Shown: positions 43,970-51,428 of the stretch, one piece after another
Layout of the letters: the number at the start of each line of letters is the position of its first letter
Position numbering within the stretch: position 1 is the first letter of the stretch
Assembly (NCBI GenBank): GCA_903862955.1
Contig: CAIPAH010000009.1
Span: forward strand, 59,323 to 123,322
Reading direction: 5' to 3'
DNA: 64,000 nt
Source of the DNA: an uncultured Opitutia bacterium
GTDB taxonomy: Bacteria; Verrucomicrobiota; Verrucomicrobiia; Opitutales; Opitutaceae
Program-made: the position numbers and the translations under genes
The notes under the pieces: model-generated
The model's input: only the letters and a program-made list of their open reading frames with translations
The model's database searches: none
What the model was told of the DNA's origin: nothing

Positions 43970-44938
43970 ATGCCTCCCCGCCCCGCAACCCCCGGCCGGC
44001 CCTACCCCAACATCGGCCAGGCCATCCTGCTGGTGGTGGTCGCAGCCGCGTTGCAAGCGGCGACGGGCGCCACGGCCTATGCCATCGTCGCCGTCGCGCG
44101 GGACGACGGACAGACCACGATGAGCGTTGTTTTCAACCCTTGGATCCTCCTGCCGGTGGTCGGAGTCGCTGGCGGACTGGCCCTGGCGCTGGGGCTGCGC
44201 GCCACCCATGAGCCCGCGCGCCGCTTCTTTCGCGTCCATCCTTTTTCGCCCCGCCTGATCCCGGCCGTGATCATCGGCAGCTTGGGCCTCGCCGTCATCC
44301 TGCACGAAATCGACAACGGTATCCTCGAACTCGTGGGCCGCCTGGCAGGCCCCGACAAGGTCGTGCCCGACCTGATTGACGTCGCAGTGGCGCCGGTCGG
44401 AGCGGCGCTGTTGTTGATGTTGGCCGGGCCGCTGATTGAGGAATACCTTTTTCGCGGGATGATCCTGCGCGGCCTGCTCGAAAATACCGGGCGGTTCACC
44501 GCCATCGTCGTGTCGGCGGTGCTTTTCGGGTTCATCCACGGCAACTTGAGGCAGTTCGTCATTGGGGTCACTCTCGGGGCAACGTTTGGCTGGTGGTATG
44601 AGCGCACGCGCTCGGTCGGCCCGGGGCTGCTCGGCCACGCGGTCTTCAACTCCGTCACCTGGGTTGCGGGCCAGCTGCCCGCTTGGGGCCTGGCGCTGGG
44701 CCTGCGACGGGACAAATATCCCCTCGTGCACGAGCCGTGGGGGTTCCTTCTTGGCGGTGTCGTTCTGGCCGCCGTCGGCTTCTGGGATTTCGCGCGGCAC
44801 GCTTCCGCCGTTGCGCCGGACCGTTCCTGGCTGCCCGTTGCGCCGCCGGAGCCGCCGTTGCTGGAGCCACCGCCTTTGTTGATTGCCCCGGGCGATCAGG
44901 CCGGACCGGACACGCGCGCCGCCGCGCCTGTTTCGTAG
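43970..44938 (+). CDS. CPBP family intramembrane metalloprotease
   Basis: 322 residues with about eight transmembrane helices. The motif set of CAAX/CPBP (Abi) proteases is intact: EEYLFRGMILRGLLE (Glu-Glu-x3-Arg), FGFIHGNLRQF (His) and GHAVFNSV (His-x3-Asn). The family cleaves membrane-embedded substrates or prenylated peptides; function here is unknown. The last 43 bases overlap the 3' end of the convergent tgt gene, both frames being well supported. Confidence 0.92.
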   Translation: MPPRPATPGRPYPNIGQAILLVVVAAALQAATGATAYAIVAVARDDGQTTMSVVFNPWILLPVVGVAGGLALALGLRATHEPARRFFRVHPFSPRLIPAVIIGSLGLAVILHEIDNGILELVGRLAGPDKVVPDLIDVAVAPVGAALLLMLAGPLIEEYLFRGMILRGLLENTGRFTAIVVSAVLFGFIHGNLRQFVIGVTLGATFGWWYERTRSVGPGLLGHAVFNSVTWVAGQLPAWGLALGLRRDKYPLVHEPWGFLLGGVVLAAVGFWDFARHASAVAPDRSWLPVAPPEPPLLEPPPLLIAPGDQAGPDTRAAAPVS

Positions 44939-46050
44939 CGAGCGATCCAGGCGAGATGCCAGGTCGCAAAGTCGCCCGCCTCGATGTGCGCCCGCGTCTG
45001 CGCCATGAGGTTGAGGTAGAAATGCAGGTTGTGCAGCGTCAGCAGTGTGCAGCTGAGGATCTCGCCTGCCAGCGTGAGGTGCCGCAAGTAAGCGCGGGAA
45101 AAGTTCCGGCACGTGTAATTGTCGAGTCCCTCGACGATCGGGCGCGGGTCGGTGCGGTATTGCTCGTTGCGCAGGTTCATCGGCCCGTCCGGCGTGAAGA
45201 CCAGACCGTTGCGCGCCACGCGTGACGGCAGCACGCAGTCGAACATGTCCACGCCGAGCGCGACCATTTTCAGCAGCTGTGGCGGCGTGCCGAGGCCCAT
45301 CGTGTAGCGGGGCTTGTTTGTCGGGAGAAAGGGCGTCGTCGCCGCGACTTGCTTCAGCATCTCCGGCTCCGGCTCGCCCACGCTCACGCCGCCCACGGCA
45401 TAGCCGGGAAAATCCAGCGCCGATAGCGACTCCGCCGCCTCGCGGCGCAGGTCGTCGAACGTCGAGCCCTGCACGATCGCAAACACGTGGTGGCCCGCGC
45501 CCAGGAATCCGCTGTCGGTCGCGATCTGCTTGCACTGCTCCGCCCAGCGCCGGCTGCGCGCCACGGCCTTCGCACACGCATCGCGCTCGCACGGCCACGG
45601 CGGACACTCGTCCAGCACCATGGCTATGTCGCTGCCGAGATTCTGCTGGATGCCCATGACCTCCTTCGGCCCGAGGAAAAGCTTGGCCCCGTCGAGGTGC
45701 GACTGGAACGCCACGCCGTCGTCGCGCAGGTCGCGGAGCTTCGCCAGCGAGAAAACCTGGAAACCGCCGCTGTCCGTCAGGATCGGGCCGTCCCAGCCCA
45801 TGAACTTGTGCAACCCGCCGAGTTCCCGGATCAGCTCCGAGCCCGGCCGCAGATTGAGGTGGTAGGTGTTGCCGAGGATGATCTGCGCGCCGATCTCGTG
45901 GAGGTGCGCGGGCGTGAGCGACTTCACCGTGCCCTGCGTGCCAACCGGCATGAAGATCGGCGTCTCGATCACGCCGTGCCGCGTCTGCAGCCGGCCCCTT
46001 CGGGCGGCGGTGGCCGGGTCGGTCTGCCGCAATTGAAAGTGATTGGCCAT
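44896..46050 (-). CDS. tgt: tRNA-guanine transglycosylase, with degenerate zinc site
   Basis: 384 residues from MANHFQLR (46050). It has the queuosine-pathway enzyme features: LTDSGGFQVFSL with Asp93, GGVSVGEP, and ALGVDMFDCVLPSRVARNG with the presumed nucleophile Asp271. In typical bacterial Tgt the C-terminal zinc site is C-x-C-x2-C plus a His; here the stretch reads LDNYTC, so the first two Cys positions are Leu309 and Asn311, while Cys314 and His340 remain (a Cys334 is nearby). The enzyme exchanges G34 of tRNA(Asp/Asn/His/Tyr) for preQ1. Overlaps the CPBP gene tail-to-tail by 43 bases. Confidence 0.93.
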   Translation of the reverse strand: MANHFQLRQTDPATAARRGRLQTRHGVIETPIFMPVGTQGTVKSLTPAHLHEIGAQIILGNTYHLNLRPGSELIRELGGLHKFMGWDGPILTDSGGFQVFSLAKLRDLRDDGVAFQSHLDGAKLFLGPKEVMGIQQNLGSDIAMVLDECPPWPCERDACAKAVARSRRWAEQCKQIATDSGFLGAGHHVFAIVQGSTFDDLRREAAESLSALDFPGYAVGGVSVGEPEPEMLKQVAATTPFLPTNKPRYTMGLGTPPQLLKMVALGVDMFDCVLPSRVARNGLVFTPDGPMNLRNEQYRTDPRPIVEGLDNYTCRNFSRAYLRHLTLAGEILSCTLLTLHNLHFYLNLMAQTRAHIEAGDFATWHLAWIARYETGAAARVSGPA

Positions 46051-46113
46051 CAGCGTGCTCCACCCTACCCGCATGCTTGACCCCCCTGTCAACCCATGGG
46101 ATACTGACCCGAA

Positions 46114-46680
46114 GTGCTGCTCGTCATCGATAATTTCGATTCGTTCACGTTCAACCTCGTCCAATACTTCGGTCAACTGGGCGTGGCGCAGCGCGTTTTT
46201 CGCAACAACGAGATCACTCCCGCCGAGGCCGCCGCGCTCAATCCCGACCGCGTGCTGCTTTCGCCGGGCCCCTGCTCGCCAGCCGAGGCCGGCGTGACGC
46301 TCGACATCATCCGCACCTTCGCCGGCAAGAAGCCCATCCTCGGAGTCTGCCTCGGCCACCAGGCCATCGGGCACTATTTCGGCGGCAAGGTCGTCCGCGC
46401 CGGGCGCCTCATGCACGGCAAGACCTCGCCGATCCGGCATCGCGACACCGACCTATTCCACGGGCTGCCGCAGGAATTCGCCGCCACGCGCTACCACTCG
46501 CTGTTGGTGGAACGCGCCAGCTTTCCCGCTGAACTGGAGATCACCGCCGAGACGGCCGAGGGCGAGATCATGGGCCTGCGCCACAAGCAGTTGCCCATCT
46601 GGGGCGTCCAATTCCACCCCGAGTCCATCGCCACCGAAAATGGGATGCAGATCCTGAAGAATTTCCTGAGCTTGAACTGA
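46114..46680 (+). CDS. trpG: Anthranilate / aminodeoxychorismate synthase glutamine amidotransferase subunit
   Basis: 188 residues from a GTG start. Class I glutamine amidotransferase: [17 protein letters not shown] at the N-terminus, the nucleophile Cys79 in [10 protein letters not shown], and His168 and Glu170 in [11 protein letters not shown]. It supplies ammonia to TrpE or PabB; from sequence alone TrpG and PabA cannot be separated, and many bacteria use one for both. No synthase large subunit is adjacent. It is divergent from tgt with 63 bases between starts. Confidence 0.9.
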   Translation: MLLVIDNFDSFTFNLVQYFGQLGVAQRVFRNNEITPAEAAALNPDRVLLSPGPCSPAEAGVTLDIIRTFAGKKPILGVCLGHQAIGHYFGGKVVRAGRLMHGKTSPIRHRDTDLFHGLPQEFAATRYHSLLVERASFPAELEITAETAEGEIMGLRHKQLPIWGVQFHPESIATENGMQILKNFLSLN

Positions 46681-46689
46681 CTGCAGGCC

Positions 46690-46794
46690 AATGACTAAGG
46701 CCTAATGTCGAATGACTAATGAATTGCGGACCCCTGGCGCCTGCCCATTGTCACACATCCGCCGTTAGACATTAGTCATTAGACATTAGTCATT
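46690..46794. repeat. Palindromic quasi-periodic repeat, AATGACTAAT family
   Basis: The left part (46690-46721) contains AATGACTAAGG, CCTAATGTCG and AATGACTAATG; the right part (46770-46794) is the inverse CATTAGTCATTAGACATTAG... The unit CTAATG/CATTAG recurs about every 7 bases. It fills the trpG-nrdR gap and ends 15 bases before the nrdR start, so it lies in the nrdR leader. Confidence 0.75.
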
Positions 46795-46808
46795 CCCGCT
46801 TCCCACTC

Positions 46809-47267
46809 ATGCGCTGCCCCAAATGCACTTCCATCGAGGACAAGGTCATTGACTCCCGCATCAGCCGGGAGGGCTCGACCATCCGCCGCCGCCGCGAGTG
46901 CCTGGAGTGCGGGCATCGCTACAGCACGACCGAGGGACTGGTGCGCGACGGCATGGTGGTGATCAAACGCGACGGGCGCCGCGAGGATTTTGCCCGCGAC
47001 AAGCTGGTGCACGCCGTGCGCGCCGCGTGCCACAAGCGCCCGGTTGATGCCGAGCAGATCACGATGCTGATCGAGGACGTGATCGACATGCTCGACGCCC
47101 AGTTCGAGAACGAAATTCCTTCCAGTGCCATCGGCGACGCCGTGATGCAACGGCTCCGCACGGTCGACCAGGTGGCCTACGTGCGCTTCGCCAGCGTCTA
47201 CAAGGAATTCCGCGACGTCGCGGAGTTCATGCAGGAGATCAGCACGCTCTCGAAGAAGCAGAAATGA
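46809..47267 (+). CDS. nrdR: Transcriptional repressor NrdR
   Basis: 152 residues. An N-terminal zinc ribbon (Cys3, Cys6, Cys31, Cys34 in MRCPKC and ECLECGHRY) with VIDSR and REGSTIRRRR, then an ATP-cone domain (VIKRDGRREDFARDKLVHAV). NrdR senses ATP/dATP and represses ribonucleotide reductase genes. No nrd gene is in the window. The next gene overlaps by 4 bases. Confidence 0.96.
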   Translation: MRCPKCTSIEDKVIDSRISREGSTIRRRRECLECGHRYSTTEGLVRDGMVVIKRDGRREDFARDKLVHAVRAACHKRPVDAEQITMLIEDVIDMLDAQFENEIPSSAIGDAVMQRLRTVDQVAYVRFASVYKEFRDVAEFMQEISTLSKKQK

Positions 47268-47767
47268 CCCGCGACCGCGCCGACCTGCGCCGGCTGCATT
47301 TCATCAACGCGCTTTTCGGGCACGCAACCGGGCACGACCTCTACCTCGCGGAGCAGATCAAGGGCGCGATCACGTTCAGCCTGGCCGAACTCGCCGCCCA
47401 AACCGAGGCGCACCCGGAGTTCGCCGCGAAGTTCGACGCCGAGTTCAACGCCGCCGCCGCCCTGCTGCTGGCGCGCCTCGCCGCCCACCTGCCGCGCCGG
47501 GGATTTTTTCACTGGGACGCCGCCCTCACGCCCGCCGCCGCCACGCCGCTCTTTGCCCGCGCCGAGCTGATGGCCGGGCTGCGGTTGCTCGCGCCGTATC
47601 GCGAGTCCACCCTGCTCGTGACCAACCTGCGGCCCGCGCTCATCCCCCCGCAAAAGCGCTCCACGGCCCGGCGGCGCCGCGACTACGACGAAGCCCTCGC
47701 CTTCATTCGCGATCTCACGGCGGCCCGCACCACGCGCCACGCCGACCTGCAGCTGTTGTTCCTGTGA
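47264..47767 (+). CDS. Unknown protein, coupled to nrdR
   Basis: 167 residues overlapping the nrdR stop by 4 bases, suggesting translational coupling. The sequence is Ala/Leu/Arg-rich and mostly helical (LFGHATGHDLYLAEQIKGA, FNAAAALLLARLAAHLP), with a basic patch PQKRSTARRRRDYDEA near residue 130. There is no signal peptide or membrane helix. I do not recognise a family. The shared operon hints at nucleotide metabolism or DNA, but that is only context. Confidence 0.6.
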   Translation: MTRDRADLRRLHFINALFGHATGHDLYLAEQIKGAITFSLAELAAQTEAHPEFAAKFDAEFNAAAALLLARLAAHLPRRGFFHWDAALTPAAATPLFARAELMAGLRLLAPYRESTLLVTNLRPALIPPQKRSTARRRRDYDEALAFIRDLTAARTTRHADLQLLFL

Positions 47768-47868
47768 ATCCGGGCGCGGAGAGGAACCGCAAGCGATTGA
47801 AAAGCAAAATCTTCCTCGGCCGTTTGATACTTTGCTTCCGAACCTGATTTGCGCTTCAACTGCGACCC

Positions 47869-48210
47869 ATGGCCAAAACGGTATACCAGCGCATCATTGA
47901 CCGGGAAATACCCGCCAAGATTGAGCACGAGGACGCGGAATGCATCGTCATCCACGACATCGAGCCGCAGGCGCCGGTCCATTTGCTCATCATTCCAAAG
48001 CGGCATATTACGCGCCTGAGCGAGGCCGCCGCCACGGACCAAGCGCTGCTCGGGCACCTGCTGCTCACCGCGCATGCGATGGCCAAGAAGCTGAAACTCG
48101 CCGCCGGCTTTCGCCTCGTAATCAACAACGGGATGCACGGTGGCGAGTCGGTGCAGCACTTGCACCTGCACCTCCTGGGCGGTCGCCAACTGAGCTGGCC
48201 CCCGGGTTGA
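47869..48210 (+). CDS. HIT family (HINT-like) protein
   Basis: 113 residues. The histidine triad motif HLHLHLLGG (His97, His99, His101) at the C-terminus, preceded by NNGMHGGESVQ, and the N-terminal YQRIIDREIPAKI, fit the HINT subfamily of nucleotide hydrolases acting on AMP-lysine-type or aminoacyl-AMP substrates. Typical length for the family. It stands alone between the unknown gene and PhyH 3. Confidence 0.94.
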   Translation: MAKTVYQRIIDREIPAKIEHEDAECIVIHDIEPQAPVHLLIIPKRHITRLSEAAATDQALLGHLLLTAHAMAKKLKLAAGFRLVINNGMHGGESVQHLHLHLLGGRQLSWPPG

Positions 48211-48282
48211 GCGTGTCAGCGAATCGCGGCAAAGCTTGAAGGCGAGGCGCGGACTCGCTTGGTATGGCGACCTCCCCGCCCC

Positions 48283-49101
48283 ATGAAGCTTTCCCCAGCT
48301 CAAGTTGAGCAATTCCGCCGTCGTGGCTTTGTCGCCGTGCCGGGTTTCTTCAATGCCCAGGAGACCGCCGCGCTCCAGGCCGATATCGCCCGTCTCAAGC
48401 GCAACGGGTTTCTGCGCAACGTCGCCCGCGCCGGCGACGGCAAGACGCCCACCAACGAGAAGGTCAACCTCCAGCTCTGCCCGGCGAATTTCTACAGCAC
48501 GCTCATCCGGGCCCTGCCGTTCTCGTCCAAGGTCATCGCCGCCGTCACGCAGCTCATCGGCCCCGAGATCACACTGCACCTCGACCAGATTTTCCTCAAA
48601 CCGGGCAGGACCGGCATGGGCACCGCCTGGCACCAAGACAACGCTTACTTCAAGATCCCGAAACCCCTCCGCGGCACCGCCATGTGGATCGCGATCCACG
48701 ACGCCACCGTGGCCAACGGCACGCTGCGCGTCATGCCCGACTCCTGGGAAACGCTCCTGCCCCACGAGCGCGACGGCAACAGCGACCACCACATCCGCTG
48801 CCATCCGGACGAGTCCAAGGCCGAGACGATCGAGCTGAAGGCCGGCGGCGTGATTTTCTTCTGCTACGGCACCCCGCACGCGACGGGTGACAACCAGACC
48901 GACCACGAGCGCGCCGGTCTGGCGTATCATTTCCTCTGCGAGGACCAAACCGACGAGGCGTTCTACACGACCGGCCGCATCGGCAACCCCCGCCCCCGCC
49001 TCACCGGCTCGCGCGCGACGGGTGGCCTCGAGGAATACGGCGGCGTCATCACCGGCACGTGGGAAGCGGAAGTTGCCCGCGCAGCCGGGGCTAAGAATTA
49101 G
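48283..49101 (+). CDS. Phytanoyl-CoA dioxygenase (PhyH) family protein 3
   Basis: 272 residues from MKLSPAQVEQFRRRGFVAV (48283). Fe(II)/2OG oxygenase: AWHQDNAYFKI supplies His and Asp, and YGTPHATGDNQT the distal His. It is closer in layout to ectoine-hydroxylase-like PhyH proteins than to eukaryotic PhyH. Substrate unknown. Its stop TAG (49099-49101) is in the arm of a palindrome that also holds the stop of the convergent DUF2961 gene. Confidence 0.92.
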   Translation: MKLSPAQVEQFRRRGFVAVPGFFNAQETAALQADIARLKRNGFLRNVARAGDGKTPTNEKVNLQLCPANFYSTLIRALPFSSKVIAAVTQLIGPEITLHLDQIFLKPGRTGMGTAWHQDNAYFKIPKPLRGTAMWIAIHDATVANGTLRVMPDSWETLLPHERDGNSDHHIRCHPDESKAETIELKAGGVIFFCYGTPHATGDNQTDHERAGLAYHFLCEDQTDEAFYTTGRIGNPRPRLTGSRATGGLEEYGGVITGTWEAEVARAAGAKN

Positions 49102-49132
49102 CCACGCAGGTCTTCGCGCCCTTCGTGGTTAA
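49098..49132. repeat. Minimal palindrome holding both stop codons of convergent genes
   Basis: TTAGCCACGCAGG (49098-49110) and CCTTCGTGGTTAA (49120-49132) are inverted matches at 11 of 13 positions with a 9-base loop. The PhyH 3 stop TAG (49099-49101) is in the left arm. The DUF2961 stop TAA (minus strand, 49129-49131) is in the right arm. The whole gap between the two genes is this element. Confidence 0.85.
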
Positions 49133-50208
49133 ACGATTTCCCGATGATCCCGGTCGGGCAAAGGCGCGAGCGGGGCGGCGGGGAGCGTCTGATACCAGTA
49201 GGCCACGGACGCGATGTCATCCTGCAGCGCGTGGAAGCGGGCGTTGGGGAAACCTTGGTCGCGCCAGCCGAGGGCCTGCATCGTGATGCGCAGGTCCTTT
49301 TTGAAGAACACCGGATCCTGCAGGTGAAACCGATAGAGCGTCATGCGCGCACCGGTTTGCTGCGACTTCCCGACGACGTGCTGGAAACCGAAATACGGCC
49401 CGGAGAAATTGTTCTCGTCGAAGCACCAGGCGCCGCCGAAGTAATCCTCCGTGCCTGTCCCGCAAATCGTCGGCCAGTCCTTGTCGCCGTCGAGGTACAT
49501 CTTGATCTCGCCCTCGCCCCACCATCCGGCGCTGTTCTGCTGCCAGCTCATGAACGTGCCGACGTAGTGGCCGTGGCCGCGCACGCCATCGAGGATGGTG
49601 TAGACGTCCTTGTAGGGCACCGGGTTGGTGCGGCGGAACTGAGCGTGGAAATACAGCGAGTCCTCCGGCACCGGCTCGAGCGTGTAGTTGAGGGTGTAGA
49701 AGAAGTGCGTCATCTCGTGCAGCGCGTCATTCTCCACCGTGATGCGGGCATGCTTCCGGAACGGCATCGGGAAAAAGCAGTTCATTCCGCCGCTGGGGTT
49801 CACGTTGATGGCAAGGCCTCTGATGTTCTGGTTCTTGTTCCACGACTGGCACATGAAGTCGCCGATCGGGCATTCCACGGACGGCTGTTTCTCGCCGTCC
49901 CAGTAAATCCGCATGATCAGGTGGCGGCGCCATTTTTGCTCGAACGTGATCCACATGTGCCGGATGACGCCGGGTCCTTCGTGATCCATCAGCGTGATCG
50001 TCTCGCCCGCCTTGATCGGGCGGCAGGGCGAGATTTTCCAGCCGCGGCCGAGGTGGATCGCCTGCTCCCAGGCACCGGGCGTCAGCGACGTCTTCTTGGT
50101 CGCCATGCCGCCGCCGCCCTTTTTGCCGTCGGGATTCTCGGAGGACAACGAGCGCGATTCCGCCTGTCGTTTTTGGAAGAGGTTCGAGAGGTCGATCGAG
50201 GTATTCAT
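49129..50208 (-). CDS. DUF2961 (GH172-like) protein
   Basis: 359 residues, no signal peptide. The family segments are MDHEGPGVIRHMWITF, MRIYWDGEKQPSVECPIGDF, NCFFPMPFRKHARITVEN and GTGTEDYFGGAWCF. DUF2961 proteins are now placed in glycoside hydrolase family 172 (difructose dianhydride or D-arabinofuranose-acting enzymes), with Glu residues in the VECPIGDF and GTGTEDYF regions as candidates. Substrate is not predictable. It follows dprA by 14 bases on the same strand, an odd neighbour for a glycosidase. Confidence 0.88.
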   Translation of the reverse strand: MNTSIDLSNLFQKRQAESRSLSSENPDGKKGGGGMATKKTSLTPGAWEQAIHLGRGWKISPCRPIKAGETITLMDHEGPGVIRHMWITFEQKWRRHLIMRIYWDGEKQPSVECPIGDFMCQSWNKNQNIRGLAINVNPSGGMNCFFPMPFRKHARITVENDALHEMTHFFYTLNYTLEPVPEDSLYFHAQFRRTNPVPYKDVYTILDGVRGHGHYVGTFMSWQQNSAGWWGEGEIKMYLDGDKDWPTICGTGTEDYFGGAWCFDENNFSGPYFGFQHVVGKSQQTGARMTLYRFHLQDPVFFKKDLRITMQALGWRDQGFPNARFHALQDDIASVAYWYQTLPAAPLAPLPDRDHREIV

Positions 50209-50222
50209 GGGGAAAATTCGGA

Positions 50223-51359
50223 TCAGCCGGACCGGTCGCCGCGGGCCTCAAACGCGCCATCGGCCCGTTTGGCGATGAGACGCTTGAGTTCGAGCAGCAT
50301 CAGGGTCGCGGAAACGCGGTCCGCGGGCAACCCCGTTTGCTGCGCCAGCGCGTCGGGCGCGAGCTGCCCGCCGCCGCGGAAGCACTCAAACACCGCCGCC
50401 TCGTCGGCGGTCAGGCGGCCCGGTGACGCAACCAGCTCGCCTTCTTTCGCGGGGATCGGCGCCGGGCGCAGGCCGTCGAGGTAGTTCAGCTCTCCCAGGA
50501 TGTCGTCGACGCTCGTCAGCAGCGTCGCGCCGTCGCGGATGAGCTGGTGGCAGCCCGAGCTGGTCGACTGGTCGATGCGCCCCGGCACCGCGTAAATCAG
50601 CCGCCCCTGTTCGCCAGCGAAGCGCGCCGTGATCATGGCGCCGCCGTTCACGTCCGTCTCCACTACCACCGTGGCGTCGCACATGCCGGCGACCACGCGG
50701 TTGCGCATGGGAAAACTCTGCCGGTCCGCGCGGCGGCCGAAGGGAAACTCGGACAGAATCGCGCCTTCCGCCTCGATGCGCCGGTAGAGTGCGAGGTTTT
50801 CCGGCGGGTAAATGATGTCGATCCCGCACCCGAGCACCGCCGCGGTCTTGCCGCCCACCGACAGCGCGCCCTCGTGCGCCGCGGTGTCGATGCCGCGCGC
50901 CAAGCCGCTCACGATGCAGAATCCCAGCCGCGCCAGCTCGATGCCAAAGCGTTTCGCCGTGGCCTGCCCGTAAAGCGTGGACCGCCTGCTCCCCACGATG
51001 GCGATGCAAGGAGCATCGAACTCGTAGCGGCCCTTGCGGTAAAGGCCGATGGGCGGGTCGTTGATTTCCTTGAGCAGCTTCGGGTATGCCGCGTCGCGCG
51101 TGGTAATGAACGTCGTGTCCGCCTTGGCCATCCGCGTCTCTTCCTTCTCAAGATCAAAATGCTCCCGCCACGCCGCAATGGTCGAGCTGATCGCCGGGCC
51201 CACGCCCTTCACCGCCTCGAGCCGCCGCGAGCCCACCGTGAACACCGCCCGCGGGTCGCCATCGAGTTCCTGCAGCAGGCGGTTGAGCGTGATCGGCCCG
51301 ATGTTGGGCAGCGCGTTCAGCACCAAAAACGCCTGCAGCTCGGTGAGCTCGTTGCTCAT
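50223..51359 (-). CDS. dprA: DNA-processing protein DprA
   Basis: 378 residues. An N-terminal helix-hairpin-helix region (LPNIGPITLNRLLQ and VKGVGPAIS) is followed by the DprA Rossmann core (IVGSRRSTLYGQATAKRFG, IVSGLARGIDTAAHEGAL, SFPMRNRVVAGM) and a C-terminal winged-helix region. It loads RecA on incoming single-stranded DNA in natural transformation. Its start codon lies 1-2 bases from a 23-base palindrome arm, and no Shine-Dalgarno sequence can be seen there. Confidence 0.95.
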   Translation of the reverse strand: MSNELTELQAFLVLNALPNIGPITLNRLLQELDGDPRAVFTVGSRRLEAVKGVGPAISSTIAAWREHFDLEKEETRMAKADTTFITTRDAAYPKLLKEINDPPIGLYRKGRYEFDAPCIAIVGSRRSTLYGQATAKRFGIELARLGFCIVSGLARGIDTAAHEGALSVGGKTAAVLGCGIDIIYPPENLALYRRIEAEGAILSEFPFGRRADRQSFPMRNRVVAGMCDATVVVETDVNGGAMITARFAGEQGRLIYAVPGRIDQSTSSGCHQLIRDGATLLTSVDDILGELNYLDGLRPAPIPAKEGELVASPGRLTADEAAVFECFRGGGQLAPDALAQQTGLPADRVSATLMLLELKRLIAKRADGAFEARGDRSG

Positions 51360-51360
51360 G

Positions 51361-51428
51361 GTAGGAGCGGCTTTACGCCGCGACAGTTTTAGTGGGCATT
51401 GAAATTCGCGGCGTTAAGCCGCTCCTAC
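51361..51428. repeat. Palindromic repeat between nnr and dprA, GTAGGAGCGGC family
   Basis: 23-base arms (51361-51383 and 51406-51428; starting GTAGGAGCGGCTT) match as inverses at 22 of 23 positions, loop 22 bases. The nnr stop codon TAG (minus strand, 51425-51427) is within the right arm. The dprA start codon is two bases from the left arm, so in the mRNA the stop of one gene and the start of the next are paired to each other. Confidence 0.92.

Noticed and set aside
43907..46063. A 718-codon minus-strand frame across the CPBP and tgt genes.
   Set aside because: It is out of frame with tgt and antisense to CPBP, both of which have full motif sets.
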